A DNA stretch of 64,000 nt from Eucalyptus grandis (GCF_016545825.1 NC_052618.1:60070561-60134560); one strand, 5' to 3'; shown: positions 1-12,904, counted from the first letter of the stretch. Numbers and translations are program-made. Notes: a model not told the origin generated them from the letters alone.

Positions 1-863
1 CCAAGGAGCTTCTGTGAAGAAGGAAGAGACTCAGAAAGCCGAGCACGAGTACAACTGGACTGAGCCCCAAACAAATCGAGTCGAACCAAATGGTACGAGA
101 TCAAGATGCATCGTCCGCAACTTGAATATAATAGATCAGGCAAAGAGAGAAATCCGAGATGCAGAGCAGAGGTTGAGGCAAGAAGAGACCTTTCATCTCC
201 CCAGATGACATTGACCTGCAGGATTGGGACGACGAGAGAAGCTCCAAGAACCCTAGCGATGACCACAGCATCCACAATCTGGTTCCTTTGCTGATTCATA
301 CCACCAGAGACCACCACCATCAGATACTTCCTCCGGTTCCTCACTATCCCCGGGCTAGCTTTTCTGTACTCCTGAGTGAACTCCAAGCAGGGGCGGTACC
401 CCAGGCCGTCCGGCTGCTTCCAGAACTCACTCTCCTCGTGAAAGCTGGCATTTCTGGAAATGGAGGGCTGTCGTTCCTCAATGCTATTCAGAACCTGGCT
501 GGTCTGAGCGCTGGGGTCGGGGACAGTGGAGGAGATGCCGAGCTGCGATCTGGAGAAGCCATCGGAGGTGGGACAGGGGTATGGAGAGAAAGGGGTGAGA
601 GGATCGAGGTTGAAGCCCACCACGAGCATGCCGAGAAGGCCGACGAGGAAGAGAGCCAAGAACCAGAGTCGGGGGCTTTTGTAGGAGAGGGAAGGGAAGG
701 AGAAGGAAAAGGAAGAGGAGGAGGAGGAGGAGGAGGAGGAGAAAGGCTGGGAAGAAGACTTGGTGGGGGAGACGAGGAGGGACTGGAGGGAGGAGGAGGA
801 GAGAGAGGAGATGATCTGGGAAGGGACTGAGATGTAGGAGACCTTCTTCTTGGGTTTGGCCAT
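1..863 (-). CDS. O-fucosyltransferase family protein, first exon (partial)
   Basis: Coding exon 863..190, followed by an intron that reaches the window edge; the rest of the gene lies to the left. The start ATG is at 863-861 and gives a protein beginning MAKPKKKVSYISVPSQ. A serine-rich stretch (about residues 19-60) precedes one hydrophobic segment (LWFLALFLVGLLGMLVVGF, about 66-84), as in type II Golgi proteins. The catalytic region then begins with FWKQPDGLGYRPCLEF and VSGGMNQQRNQIVDAVVIAR, hallmarks of the plant GDP-fucose O-fucosyltransferase (old DUF246) family, and reaches VNVIWGDE. The donor is at 190/189 (AG|GTCTCT); family members continue with SEFSDIFD here, so the open frame past 190 is intron. 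The 674-nt exon leaves a split codon. The family is expected to transfer fucose to proteins or glycans in the Golgi; the individual substrate cannot be told. Confidence 0.85.
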   Translation of the reverse strand, partial: MAKPKKKVSYISVPSQIISSLSSSSLQSLLVSPTKSSSQPFSSSSSSSSSSFSFSFPSLSYKSPRLWFLALFLVGLLGMLVVGFNLDPLTPFSPYPCPTSDGFSRSQLGISSTVPDPSAQTSQVLNSIEERQPSISRNASFHEESEFWKQPDGLGYRPCLEFTQEYRKASPGIVRNRRKYLMVVVSGGMNQQRNQIVDAVVIARVLGASLVVPILQVNVIWGDERSLLASTSALHLGFLSLPDLLYSSCGRCILISYHLVRLDLFGAQSSCTRARLSESLPSSQKLL

Positions 864-3300
864 TTACCAAGAAACAGACAGAGAGCAGAAAACAGAGCGT
901 GCCTGGCTTTGGCTTGCTTTGCTCGCTTGCCTGAGCGCTGGATGAAGAGGAAGCGCAGGCCGTCTGGTCTGCCCTCGTTTTAACGCGTCGCGTCTGTCTC
1001 AGAGAAGAGGGGATGAGAGAGAGATAGATAGCGAGAGAGAAGGTCAAGTCTTGGGAAGAAAAAATAAAACGGGGGGGGAGGAGGGGGAGACGCGGTATCG
1101 AGGAAGACAGGGGAGACGGAAAAAGGTGGCTCGTGTTTTTGAAGCGTTAGGAGGGTGGGGTTTGTGTGGTGTTGCGTTGCCTGTGGCGTTCCGCCTGGGG
1201 GGGAATTTTTCTTCTCCTTCTACTTCTTCTTTTCTAGCTACTAGTTTAAATATTGGATTCAAACATTGCTTGCTGCTGCTGCGGCGGCGGTTTCAAAACC
1301 GGGCCAAGCGACCTGCGTCGAATGCGCCCCCCCCTGGCTTTCAAATGTATTGACCAATCCGATGTTGACGTGCCAAACTAGAATTTTACTCCCATCAAAG
1401 GTTGTTCCCAGCTAAGCTGAAAGGGAAGGAAAGAAAACAGCCCCCCGCTCTTTCCCCACCATCATTGCACTAAACTCGTAAATGCACCACTTCCACCCTC
1501 GTTTTCATCATCATCCGCCTCCTCATCCCAGTGTTTCTTAATTTGCCCCTTCTTCGGTTTCCCCCCCGACTAATTCATGATTAATAATCCATTTACGTTC
1601 CAGTAAAAAAACCAAACTCCATTTACCCTTCTCTAGCTTTCTAGCTCACCCATTTTGATTGCCACCACGATGTTGCTTTTCCTCAACAATTTTATTTTCG
1701 AGTTCCAATCAAATAAAGGCATGTGCTCGTGACTAATGATATTCGCGAATCATTTGTCCCACACCTCAATTTAAGAAAAAGCTTATTGCTTCTTAATGTT
1801 GCCAAATGATGATCGAATTATCATGAATTGAGTTGATTTGGTAAGTGTCTTTTTTTACTTTTTATGGTTAATGATAAAGAGATTTTGAATTATCGCTATA
1901 GTTAAGTAGTCGCGAGACATCCGATAAGACAAAGGAGAAAAGAAGGGAAGGGGATGACATTAAAAAAAAAAAAAATTGTCCCTAATCCTCATCTCTATTT
2001 CCCCAAATAACGATAACGATAATCAAGGAACAGTTCGGGGGATTCGCGTGGGAGTGCCGTGCCGTATTTGACTCGGTACGATTACCATTTCAAACCCAAG
2101 GCCATTACACCAAACCCTCCAGTGCCGCGTGTCGATGACGTATTGAAAGTTGGGGGAATGGGGGATGCGTCGATGACGACGACGTCGTTTTGAAACTCGG
2201 GGCGCGGGGGCAAGGGGCGGGGGTCTGGGGGCTGTCTCACTTCTCGAGAATGAAGCGTGTCGTCTTGTACGTGGCCAGCTCCACCTCTTCTGTCCTCCCC
2301 ACCTCCCACCTCCCCTTTTTTTCCTTTATCTTTTCATATTTCAGAACATTTGACAATCCGCCATTCCACCGAGAATTCAGCGACACCAAAACATCGACAA
2401 AAACTAAGGGAAAGAAAAGGAAAAAAGAGGGGCCGAGTAACCCCTTTCAGCTGTTTTTGAGGGTCCCAACGACAGCCCCCCAGCTGGCATTCCCTGCCAC
2501 GCTGTCGCCTTTTGCACCCTTTCTTTAAAGGGAGAGGAGAGTGCCGCAACATGCAGAGATGGCATCCCCTCTCCATCATCTCCTTCCTTCCCGACGGTGA
2601 GTAATTCTGAATAACTGTGACTGCATCGTTGAATTGTGGTGGAGGAGAGATGATGATGATGCCCGATATCACCCGCCGATCGAAAAAGTCCAAGTGCTTC
2701 CCAGCCACGTGTTCGTATTTCTGATTCAATCTTTCATCGTGGGTGGACTGTTAAAAGAAAACAAATGCAAGGTTAGGAGCATAATCTCCAGGTCAAAAGG
2801 ACAATCCATTACTGCTCCCCAAGCCCTCTAACATTCCTCCTACTTCATCATCAAGTGCGGCATTTTTTATGGTTCGTCGGCTTTATCAATGTAGCTGTGC
2901 CGCACAGCTTACGATTATATAAATAATCTCGGAGCATCATCTCTTTCTAAGCCGCATCCCCCATTATTGTCTGCTTTTGCGTAGGCATGAGCTTCAATAG
3001 AATCTTCTTGTTGAAGAACCCTTGATAAATAACACAATAGATTTCTAAGCGAATCGCTTACCAAGATACAATTAGTCAACGACAGGAAGATGAACACGCG
3101 CCATGAAAATGCAGCATTGTCTTCTCTCTCTTTTCTGACACTAGTGTTTATCACATAAGTAGAGCAAGGCATGTACCCCATTGCAATTTGACATGTAAGT
3201 TATCATCGTAAAATAACGATTGTAGTCCTATGGATCCTTCATAACTTAGATAATGTGTAACGCGGATGTTATTTCCAAACTAAGACGAGAGGATTGTATT
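864..3300. other. Intergenic and upstream region of the O-fucosyltransferase
   Basis: No gene recognised. The first few hundred bases carry purine-rich tracts and must hold the 5' UTR and promoter of the minus-strand gene. The open frames here are short and match no family I know. Confidence 0.5.
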
Positions 3301-3816
3301 TATATTTCGTACAAAAGGATACAGAATAGTCAAGGATATGTATGGTGCGGAGGATATTGAGAATGCTTCACTTAACAACTCCAATTATAAGTGTGATCAT
3401 TGCCATATGATAATGGTACCATTGGGGTGGATGGGAATTCCCAACTTTGGTAGTTTCACCCGGTGTATTATTAGGAGGTCTACCAGCTCTTCAGTAGCCT
3501 TTTGTTGTCCAACCACCAATTGCCATCAACCCTAATCACGTGAATGCACTTCATGCTATTTATTTTGCGAGTGTAGAGAGAGCGTATGTCTTCTGTTGTC
3601 ATTCAATGTGTTGAATTCACTTGCTGCGGTGGGGATGAGGGAATAATGGGAGGGGAGGGAGGGGATGGGATACGAGCGAGACAGAGATTGTTTCAGAAGG
3701 AGGGACCAAAGGGATAAAAAAGGGCTCTGCTTCTTACATGTGACCATTGTCTCCTCCCATGTGCACCCTCTTGAACACCCCCACATGATATAGTTCTGTG
3801 TCCATGAAAGCTGGGG

Positions 3817-3840
3817 CATCTCTCTCTCTCTCTCTCTCTC
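3817..3840. repeat. (TC)n microsatellite
   Basis: An uninterrupted run of about twelve TC units. The surroundings from 3.3 to 4.2 kb hold no recognisable gene. Confidence 0.9.
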
Positions 3841-4189
3841 GGCATTATTGCGGCACTCCACATGAAATGGTTTCTTGAAGGTGTCGGGTCGAACTTGAAA
3901 TACAAAACCTCACTCATTATCGTCCTCTCCTCTCTTGTTTGCTTCGCCCCGTCTCTCTTCTGTCAATGTGGGTGTCCTCCTCCCCCTTTTCCACTTTGCG
4001 ATAGCGATCATCTGACAGTGGCGCCCCATCAAATAATTATTCGTTAAATGCCAATGTACCTTGTTCCACAACTTCACCGTTTGATTCCACCTTATCCATC
4101 TACCCCTTCTTATTACTACCAAAGACTGACTTTGGCTTTGACAAGTCACATATGCCGCTCATTCTTTACCTTCAATATTACAAGTTTGT

Positions 4190-4327
4190 AAGGGAGTAAC
4201 CATTATCAATGTTTGCTCTCATGGGCGTAGCTTTTCCTTAAGGTTCACTACGAGCAATTTGAGGATGCAAGCATGCCTGATCATCATATATTGAAGGTTG
4301 TCGTGTATCCAAATCATGGAATGCTTA
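4190..4327. repeat. Dispersed repeat copy A (partner at 12.9 kb)
   Basis: About 130 bp including TTTGCTCTCATGGGCGTAGC, a CATATATTGAAGGTTGTC-like stretch and ATCATGGAAT. It matches 12905-13030 in the same orientation at roughly 80% by eye. No coding potential seen. Confidence 0.75.
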
Positions 4328-4988
4328 TGAAAAAATTCCTCAACCTATTACAGGCATGAGTAAGGGAGTAGGGTTTTGCACACGACACATAACACACATA
4401 GTGACTTGTAAAATAAATATAGAATATGGTTGGACCAGACCAAAAAAGAAAATGGGGCCAATCAGTTGCCATCTATTATAAATTTTCTCCTAAATGCGGC
4501 ATTGACACCTGAATTTTGTAAATATTTTAAGTATTCATTCGTTTTACAAAAATATTTTTTTAAAAAATATTAAATATATATAATAAAAATTAAACAAGAA
4601 AATTGAACAAAAAATAATGATATTAATAATAAGAAAAAGATATAAAAAGGAGTACGATAAATGATAATAAATTCGAAGCCCTTTTTTCTTCAGCAAATTT
4701 CGGACTTGCCAAGCCCTTGTGCCCAGGCCATTCTTTTAATATCTTGGGCCAATCTTGCTTTTTACGATCCAGCCCATCTCTTTTGCGGTTTTTCCTTGGG
4801 CCCATCAAAACTAAACGAAAGAGCCGAAGTTCAGCCCCTTTGCTGGCCCTTCTTCCTCGGTGGCACCCCCGCACTTCTAGAAGTTCCTTAATGACGTAAC
4901 AGAAAAGATTCGTGGAGGCGTGGGAGACGTGAGGGACGTTGGCAACTGGCAAGTAAAGGGCGTGGCCGGCATGCTCGCCAAAACCCGA

Positions 4989-5047
<59 letters not shown>
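4989..5047. repeat. (GA)n microsatellite
   Basis: About 29 perfect AG units. It creates artificial Arg-Glu or Ser-Leu open frames on both strands, which are not genes. Confidence 0.95.
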
Positions 5048-5049
<2 letters not shown>

Positions 5050-7614
5050 CTTCGCTGAATAAAAAAGGAAAAAAGCCGGAGAGCAGAGGGAGAGGTCGGC
5101 CATTGAGAAGGCCGAGAGGGAGAGAGGGAAAGCAAGCCGGCTGCTGGAGGTTGGAAGAATGAGGGTGGCCGAAAGTCATTTCTCGCTGTCTGGAGCGAAG
5201 ATCGGTCGCGTACCGAAGAAAGCAAGACCGAAGTTAAAAAAAAAAAAAAAAAGTACTTTCTATCACCTCCAGCCGGTTTTGGTCTTCACGGTCTCCATTC
5301 CCAATCAGGTAAACCTCCTCCCATACATTTTTCTTTCCCTTGTTTTGTTGAAATTAGGAACACACTCTCAAACGAATGAACCATGATTTGTTGTTACAAA
5401 CTGAAGCTGGCCTTCGAAAGATATTGCTGATTTAGAGTCGTCCAAATCAAACAATGCATTATCTCATTTGCTAGGTTGCAAACAAGTGTTTGATGAAATT
5501 TTTTAAAAGAAAATCAAAGGCATTTATACGTTTAAACAGTTTCAAATCTTCTTCTGTGTTGGTTGAATCTCGTCTCATTTTTTATTTATTTATTTTTTTT
5601 TTTTTTTGTGTTTTTCTCTATGTTTTCATGCAATTTGGTGAAAAATCCTCAATCGGAGTCAATGCATTCTTCCTTTTGCCAGACCCAATCTTCCCGCTCA
5701 AGCGAGCCTACGGTTCAAGGTTGTTCGAGGCAGTGTTTTCTCTTATTTGCGGTCGGCATCCGAGTTAAGAGAGATAAAATGCACAAGTATGGGCATCCCC
5801 TATTGGGATGAAGTATTAAACCTAAATTGGGGTTATCCACTAAGAATGCTTGGCCGGAAATGATGAATGCTAGCCGAAATAGATGACTGGTGGTTGTTGG
5901 TGGTCCAGTGGTGGCGTAGGTGGATGATAAAATGGTGGCATGATGCGTGGAAGTATATTTTTGGTTCGGTAAGAAGAATAGAGGTCGCAGGAACTAGGAA
6001 GGACGAGCGCTTCTGGAGGTGGAAGAAGAAGTGAAGGAAGAAGAGACAAAAGCGAGGAGAAAAACTAAAAATAGGAAAATAGGGGAAAATCCAAAAAAAT
6101 ATGTATAAAGGTATTAAAAAAAATCAGTTTTAATCCGACTCGGGTCGGATCTGGGTATAAGGGTCGGGTCAATGGTCTTAGAAAGTCCTTAAAATTAATA
6201 AAATATTTTAAATTTGAAAAAAAAAATAGAAAAATCAATTAAAGATTATAAAATTCGAAAATACTAAGAAATTTCGAAAGTCTATAAAAAAAGAAGATAA
6301 AAAGTCCGAAAATTCGTAAGTAAAATTAAATATAAAATGAAATGAAATTTTTTTCAGAAAAATTGTAGAAATATTAAAAAATTCCAAAAATCTTTAAAAA
6401 TTAAAAATTTTAAAAATCCCCAAATATTTAAAAATAAATAAGATATTAAAATTCAGGAAAATGGGAAATTCTTAAATATTAAAATTTAAAATTGTATAAG
6501 ATTTAGAGCTTTAGAATAGGATTCTTTATTTCAGATTGCCTTTTTCTTTTTAAGAACAATATTAGGATGTTTGATTTTTTTTTAATTATACTTTGTTGCG
6601 CATTTCAATATATTTGATGTTTTTCTTTGTCTTGGAAGGTTAGGACGAGACCTAAGAATTCTTCGATAGGTTGCTATGGCTTTAGCTAGCATTTAATTGA
6701 GTTTAAGTACTAAAAATGCATTACTTCTTAGAATTAATATAATCAAGTTCTCAAATCTAGAGTCTCTGGTTGTGCAAATAGTAAAATATCTCTTCATATC
6801 TTACTTGGTTTCTGACCGACCAAAAAAAGCTAATGGCAGCTCCTTAACTGAAATTCATGTAGATTCAATTGTTTAAAATTTAATCGTGAAATGTTGTCCG
6901 AGACATGAATTTGGGAGGACTTATGTTTGTAATTGATAGAGGACAGTTTGTTCCGATTATTTTACGAACAAGTGCCCCTAATCCTACTCATTAGAGGAAA
7001 ACATTTTTGCCTCAATGGGTAGGTTGTGCCATGCCGGTACTTGTCACATTTGATCTCATTGATAAGCTTCTTTTTAAACGGCTCTAAATTTCAAAGTTAA
7101 ATTTAATTTAATCTTTGACAAATTATTTGATCTCAGTCCAATGCATAGCTTTTTGGGAAGTCCCACAGCTTTTTTTTTTTTTCAAGTCCTTGACATATTA
7201 TCTTATCCATTGGATGCTATTTCATATGCATACAAAATTGAGTTGATTTTACTTATCGCTAGGGCCCAGAAAAGAATGTTACATTTGTCCCCTAATTTGA
7301 GATGATGTATGTCATTTTTTGTATTTACATTGTGAAAGTCTAAGTTAATTAAATTTTTAATTAAATTTTCCTCAACCGGTTGATATTGTTGCCTAATCAA
7401 ACGTGATCTCGTCTCTTCAAGACTTCAACCATGGTAATAAGCCACATACATGAGCAAGAGTTAGTAGTGATCGGGACACAAATGATCGAATAGCTTTCAT
7501 GAAAACTTCATCATTTGATCTGTGAAAACTCTGGGGGAGGTTTTTGAAATGAAGTCTTGAATGGAGATGAGGTTGAAATTAATGCCTAACTGAAATAATC
7601 TTATTAATAAATTA
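5048..7614. other. AT-rich intergenic region
   Basis: No gene seen. There is a poly(A) run near 5236-5252, a poly(T) run near 5590-5607, and a very A-rich low-complexity stretch from about 6060 to 6500. Confidence 0.5.
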
Positions 7615-8020
7615 GACTAGTAGCACTTCCTCATGCGACGCGTATGGGATTGCTGAGGGAGGAAATAAATTAATCTTTAGTTGAGGTGAAACTGCTAGAT
7701 TAGTTGCTTCCGTGACTGCTTAATAATGCAGATCTAGCATCTTACATATAGCAGGGGGAGTAAAAATCACACGTACTTTCTGATAAATTAAATTCTTACC
7801 TTCCAAACTGAAAGTCAATAGCTCCAGAAGCAACCTTCCTAGTGTTCATCGAATACCTTTGGGGTCATCTAGTGAGTTGCAATTACCATGCCTATTGTCC
7901 CATTTTGAGCAGCCTGATTCTATATCAATACAGGAAACAGTGGTCAAGCCCAAACAGTCGCATTCAACTCAATAATTTGCTGAAAGGAGGGATAATCACC
8001 AAGATACTTTTATGTATACA
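7615..8020 (-). pseudogene. Relic of a GH1 beta-glucosidase (intron 7, exon 8, intron 8)
   Basis: Closely parallels 17.60-17.97 kb of the intact beta-glucosidase in the same orientation, covering exon 8 and parts of both flanking introns. Read on the minus strand it starts AAQNGTIGMVIATH, but the following Trp codon (TGG) is TAG, and further indels break the frame after MTPK. Intron sequence is also conserved, so this is a DNA-level duplicate rather than a retrocopy. No other exon was found nearby. Confidence 0.85.
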
Positions 8021-8263
8021 TTTTCGAGGAAAAGCGAGCTTTAACCAAGTTAAGAATAATATGATAATGATGTGGAGGAAAATGGGATTCATTTTCGTCC
8101 TTAAGTGCGCACGATTGCCCACCTTTCTTGCCCAGAAAGAATCATATGGGTTCACCCCATCCCTGCCCATGTTTCCCTTTTTACTTCGTCGGCCCCCACC
8201 CCCTCTGAAATTTGCCAAGAGTCCCATCTTCTTGTACTTTCACTGCTTTTAACTTTCCCGGTT

Positions 8264-9426
8264 GCTGCGTTTGGTTCAAAATGCATTTTGGTAAATTGCA
8301 AAGCCCTTTGTGAGACTTTGAAAAATTTTAAAAATAATTGACCGGCAAGGGCAGCGGCGAACTCCGGCGACCTCCAATGCCGTCAAATCTTGAAAGCCCA
8401 AAGCCTACTTGGGAAAAATGTAATAGTGTTTGGTAAAAAATTTTGCAAATGAACTTTGTGTTGAATGTGTGTTTGGTAAGAAGAACATTTGCAAGGAAAA
8501 ATTTGATGGGTATAATGTGTATATATTTTTTTTTTAATTCTTTTTTTTTGAAAAATCAGCTAAACCCTTTGGGGAATGCCGGCCCAAAAACGAATGCCAA
8601 ACGGGCCGGCATTTGCCCAAGGATGTTTAAGCCTCGAAAGGGCTTTGGGAAGTGGTTCCCAAACGGAGCCTAAGTCCGCAAATGTTGAAAGCCCAAAGTT
8701 ACTTGGGAAAAATGTAATATTATTTGGTAAAAAATTTTGCAAATGAACTTTGTGTTGAATGTGTGTTTGGTAAGAAGAACATTTGCAAGGAGCTTTTGAT
8801 GGGTATAATGTGTATATATATATTTTCTTTTCTTTTTTTTTGAAAAATCAACTAAACCCTTCGCCGGTGGCGAAGGGTCCAACCACAGACGGCCGTCGCC
8901 GTCGAGAGTCGCCCGAGGTCGGGCGACCTCCGGCAAGGGTCGCGCGACCTAGCCGAGGGCCGCCGGAGGTCGCCCAACCTCGGGCGACCGGGGTCGTGGC
9001 GCGAGACCCGGCGGCGGCCGCCCGGGTCGCGTGGCCCTTGGGTCGAGCGACCCTCGCCGAGGGTCGCCCGAGGTCGGGCGACCTCCGGCGGCCCTCGGCC
9101 GGGTCGCGCGACCCTCGGCGGAGGTTCGCCCGAGGTCGGGGACCTCGGCCAACGGCCGCCGCCGCCATCTAGGTCGCCGCCGTCGCCCTCCGGCCGGCGA
9201 AGAGCTGCTGCTCCTTTTTCATTTAAAAAAAATATAAATATAGGGACAATAATGGAAATATGAAAAATTAATGAGGGTAGTTTAGGAAGGAAAAAAATAT
9301 TTTCAGCATTTCCAAGGACTCCATTTTCATTTGAAAGCTCATTTAGGGGGTTGCCAAACACCCTTATTTTGGCTGAAGGGGCTTTGGGGGCTGAATGGCT
9401 TTCTAAATGCCCATCCAAACGCACCC
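8264..9426. mobile_element. TIR element with GC-rich core and internal tandem duplication
   Basis: The right end reads CCAAACGCACCC followed by TTA; the left end has a degraded GCTGCGTTTGG. The core (about 8870-9210) is extremely G+C rich, built from GTCGCCCGAGGTCGGGCGACC-like units, and lies between AT-rich arms. A block of about 185 bp in the left arm is present twice in tandem (8387-8575 and 8680-8862). The right terminus is the same as in the 25476-26088 element. No transposase is seen, so it is non-autonomous. Its left boundary is uncertain. Confidence 0.65.
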
Positions 9427-10011
9427 TTAGATGTCCTATGCAGGGGAGGGCACGCATGGAGTTTAGCTACCGCAATCAACCATCACATTATTCACACATC
9501 CTTTAGGGTTAAATTCAATCCCTAATTTTTTTTATGTAACAATTAGATTAAAATAAATTGTTAAAATTTAAGTGTTAATAATATCATTATCCAGCAATTG
9601 AAATAGTCTCGAGAGTTTTTGCCAGATAATTTAAAATATTTGATGAATACTTTCTAGATAAAATTTTCATTAAGTAGGAACAATTGAATTTAAGTGATGA
9701 AGGAAAAGAAAAAGGAGACATCTGTCCATTTGAAAAATATTCGGGCTTCGTTTGCTGCTCTAATTTTCTGTCTTCTTTGTAGCGACTTCAACCATAACTT
9801 CTCTAGATTTCGTCCAATTCTCTCTCAAGTATTGAAATTTCTAGACAAAAAGCTCGTCATTTCTCCAAATTTTAAGCTATTCCATGAACGATTTGTCCCT
9901 CTTATACTTATTGCTCCATCCTTTTTTTCTTCCCTCTCTGTTTTTTACTCTGCACGTCAAGGAAATCTTCCAGAGGACTTCATGCGCCGTGTTTCGACCC
10001 CTTTACTTCAA
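9427..10011. other. Intergenic, no recognisable feature
   Basis: AT-rich sequence; open frames are short and do not match a known family. Confidence 0.4.
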
Positions 10012-10577
10012 CGTAAATGGCTCCAGCAAATCCAACATTCTTGACTCCATCTGCCCATGTTGGGCATCACCAATTTTGCAGCAAGTTAGGGCTGCGAATC
10101 TACAAGAGCTCATCCATAAGTAAGGCCAAGTTGACATTACTAAAGCTTTCCATTGTGTTCAATAATCAGATTGGAATTGGAGTCTACTTGACTTTTGTAA
10201 TTATGTCTCATGATCTAAATTCAGATATTAGAGTGTAGACTCATTTTATCACAATTAAAATTTCACAATGACGTACTTCGGATAATTAAAAAGGCAATAT
10301 TTATTAGTTGTGGAAGGAAACAACAAAGTTATTACATAACTCAATTGCCTTTTTTTAATTGTAGAAAAAGGAAAGTTTTCAAATTTTAGTGCAATCAATA
10401 GGTCTTCTAGCAACTTGAGAGCATGAATTGTACAAGCTCTAACCTCCTCATATCCACTTTTACTTTCTTGATGTTGTTTAAATATGGCAATTTTTTTTAA
10501 GTCGCTTATACCAAGATGGAAATTGATTTTCTTTTAACAAAAGCATATATTGAAGTCCAGAAATGAAATGATTATAT
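10012..10577 (+). repeat. Left arm of a large inverted repeat
   Basis: Reads, with about 80% identity by eye, like the reverse complement of 11418-12005. Anchors: CAACATTCTTGACTCC, CCATTGTGTTCAATAATC, GACTCATTTTATCACAATT, GGATAATTAAAAAGGCA, and AAATGAAATGATT at the inner end. Function unknown. Confidence 0.8.
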
Positions 10578-11417
10578 AATGGCTTTCTTGATTTTTATGA
10601 ATTTTTCAAGAAGCTATGTTTCATCTTTGTTCTCAATGTGAAGATTATTACTTGGATGGTAGTTTGAGCAATACTTTAGGACTTAAAAAGGGCCCTCCTT
10701 TGCAATGATTGATGCAGTCTACACTGCATTTAAATGGGTTGAGGTCAAATATACAGATCACTTCACACTTAATCACGCATTTATGTGGCGTCAACACTGA
10801 TGGCCGACCATAGTATTAGAGCTGCCACAAACATTTTCGACCCCATTCTCTTGGATGTTGTTACCTTCATGGCTATTTACACCTAATTTGTTGTTAGCCC
10901 CTCTCTCACTCATCATTTTTTGACTATATAAGGGTGCTGCACTGCTTCTTCTCAACACATCACTACCCTATATCACAAAGCTATCAAAACTTGTTGCTTG
11001 TGTGAGAGAGGCAAAGAATAAATTAAATGAGAATAGCCATGAAGGTAAGAACATCCAAGAGAATGGGTCAATGATGTTCGTGGCAGCTTTGATACTATGG
11101 TTGTCCATTAGTGCCGACGCCATATATACTTGGATTAAGTGTTTTTTTTTTTTTTTTTGTGTGCCTTTGACCCAACTCTTTGGAATGCAATATGCACTGT
11201 GTCAATCGTTGCAAAAGAAGGTACTTTATGTCTATGGCATTAGAGCATTGCAATATTAGTTGTTTCTTGTCTAGTTGTTTGAACTACTAGGTAATAATTT
11301 TCGCATCAAGATAAAAAATAAAACATAGCTTCTCGTCCAATTCAAAAAAATTGTATAATCTTGTTTCTTTATAAGTTCTTCATTCTTATATTTAAATTAG
11401 GAGAGGATTTTTGCATA
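10578..11417 (+). other. Spacer of the inverted repeat with a promoter-like motif and a short secretory-type ORF
   Basis: A TATA-like box (CTATATAAGGG, about 10924-10934) is followed by a C/T/A-rich leader. At 11071 an ATG opens a frame starting MMFVAALILWLSISADA, which looks like a signal peptide. It runs to a stop at 11257-11259 through a poly(T) tract that gives five Phe, so the real gene, if any, either has an intron near 11130 or is dead. I do not recognise the family. Confidence 0.35.
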
Positions 11418-12005
11418 CTAAATCATTTCATTTCCTTGTACTTCAATATATGCTCTTGTTTAAAAAAAAAAAAAAAAAAATTGATTTCAATATTGATATA
11501 AGCGACTTTTTTAATTACTTTTTTTCATGTTTGAAAACACCAAGAAAATTGAAGTAGATGTGAATAAGGTTAGAGTTTGTGCAGACTCATGCTCTCAAGG
11601 TTGCCACAAGACCTATTCATTGCATTAAAGTTTGTAAATTTTCCCTTTCTATAATTTACCAAACACAATTGAGTTATGTAAGAACTTTCTGGTTTATTCC
11701 ACAACTAATAAACAATGCCTTTTTAATTATCCTAGGTACATTTTTATGTAATTTCAATTGTGATAAAATGAGTCTGCTCTTTATTATCCGAATTCAGATT
11801 ATGAGGTAAAATTACAAAAGCCTCTCGCTTTGATCCGATTATTGAACACAATGGAAATTGTAGCTCTAGTAATTCCAACTTGGCGTTGCTTATAGACAAG
11901 CTATTGTAGATTCACGACCCTAACTTACTGCAAAATTGGTAATGCCTAACACGGGCCACGTGGAGTCAAGAATGTTGAATTTGTCGGAACTGTTTAACTC
12001 GGTGA
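11418..12005 (-). repeat. Right arm of the large inverted repeat
   Basis: Mirror copy of 10012-10577. A poly(A) run (about 11462-11480) interrupts the pairing on this side. Confidence 0.8.
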
Positions 12006-12904
12006 TGATGTTGATGGTGTTGAAGTAGGGTTGGAACACGGGGCGGTGGTCCTAGTCACCTAGGATTCAAACCCCTCGAGACAAATTTCCTCGATGTGTG
12101 GGGTTTCTCCTCTCTCTCTCTTTCCTTCAATTCCTTGAAACGAATAGAACATGTGAATGTTGCCCCTTAAATTAAGTTATTTCTCAATTTAAAGAGATTT
12201 TTTATCTGGAAAGCATTCAGCAAATGTTTTAAATTATTTAGCAAGCTATATGGATTATTCGACAATAGACTTGATGGTGTGATATTATTAACATTTAAAT
12301 TGTGACGATTTATTTGATTATAATTGTTACATAAAAAATTAGGAATTGAACTCTAAATAGAAATATTTATATTCCATTGCAATTAGGCTTTTTAAAAGAT
12401 GCGCGCATTGAATAATGTCATTGGCCCGGTGGTGGACTACAGTAGCTGAATTCCACCGTGCCCCGCCCTGTGTAGGAAATCTAAGTGGGGAAAGTAAAAA
12501 GAATTTCAGCAAGGTACAAGAAGATGGGAAATTCAGCTAATATGGGCTGGGCTGGGCCGAATACATATGATTCTTTCTGGGCAAGGTTGAAAAGATGATG
12601 CCACCACCGTTAAGGACGAAAATTAATGAGAAAGGAATCCTGGCGGTAATCGAAGGAAGCCAATATTCTCGACAAGAATCAGGAAAGAGGAGGAGGAAAG
12701 TATATCCAGCCCCTATTCTCGTCCAAAGAAAGGGGTGGCCCAGACTAAATCAGAGGCCCACATCGGCAAAGCTCGACTCCTACTCTCAATCAGTCCTCTC
12801 GGATTATTGTTATTGGAAAAGATTACCACCACCGTTTGGGGGAGCCAGTGATTTTTGAGAAAGATATATTTGCATAGGCCCCGCAATATTTCAAGAGAAA
12901 ACCC
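12006..12904. other. Intergenic, no recognisable gene
   Basis: The open frame at 12595-12858 was examined; it is Lys/Arg-rich and matches no family I know. Confidence 0.4.

Noticed and set aside
288..1047. Open frames on both strands (Glu/Gly-rich, and a Leu-rich one starting at 1047)
   Set aside because: Shadows of the O-fucosyltransferase exon in wrong frames; the true frame has the family motifs.
4623..5225. 200-codon minus-strand frame with long Ser-Leu repeat
   Set aside because: Created by the (GA)n microsatellite; no flanking family signature.
12595..12858. 87-codon Lys/Arg-rich open frame
   Set aside because: No recognisable domain, no splice context and no similarity to a known family.
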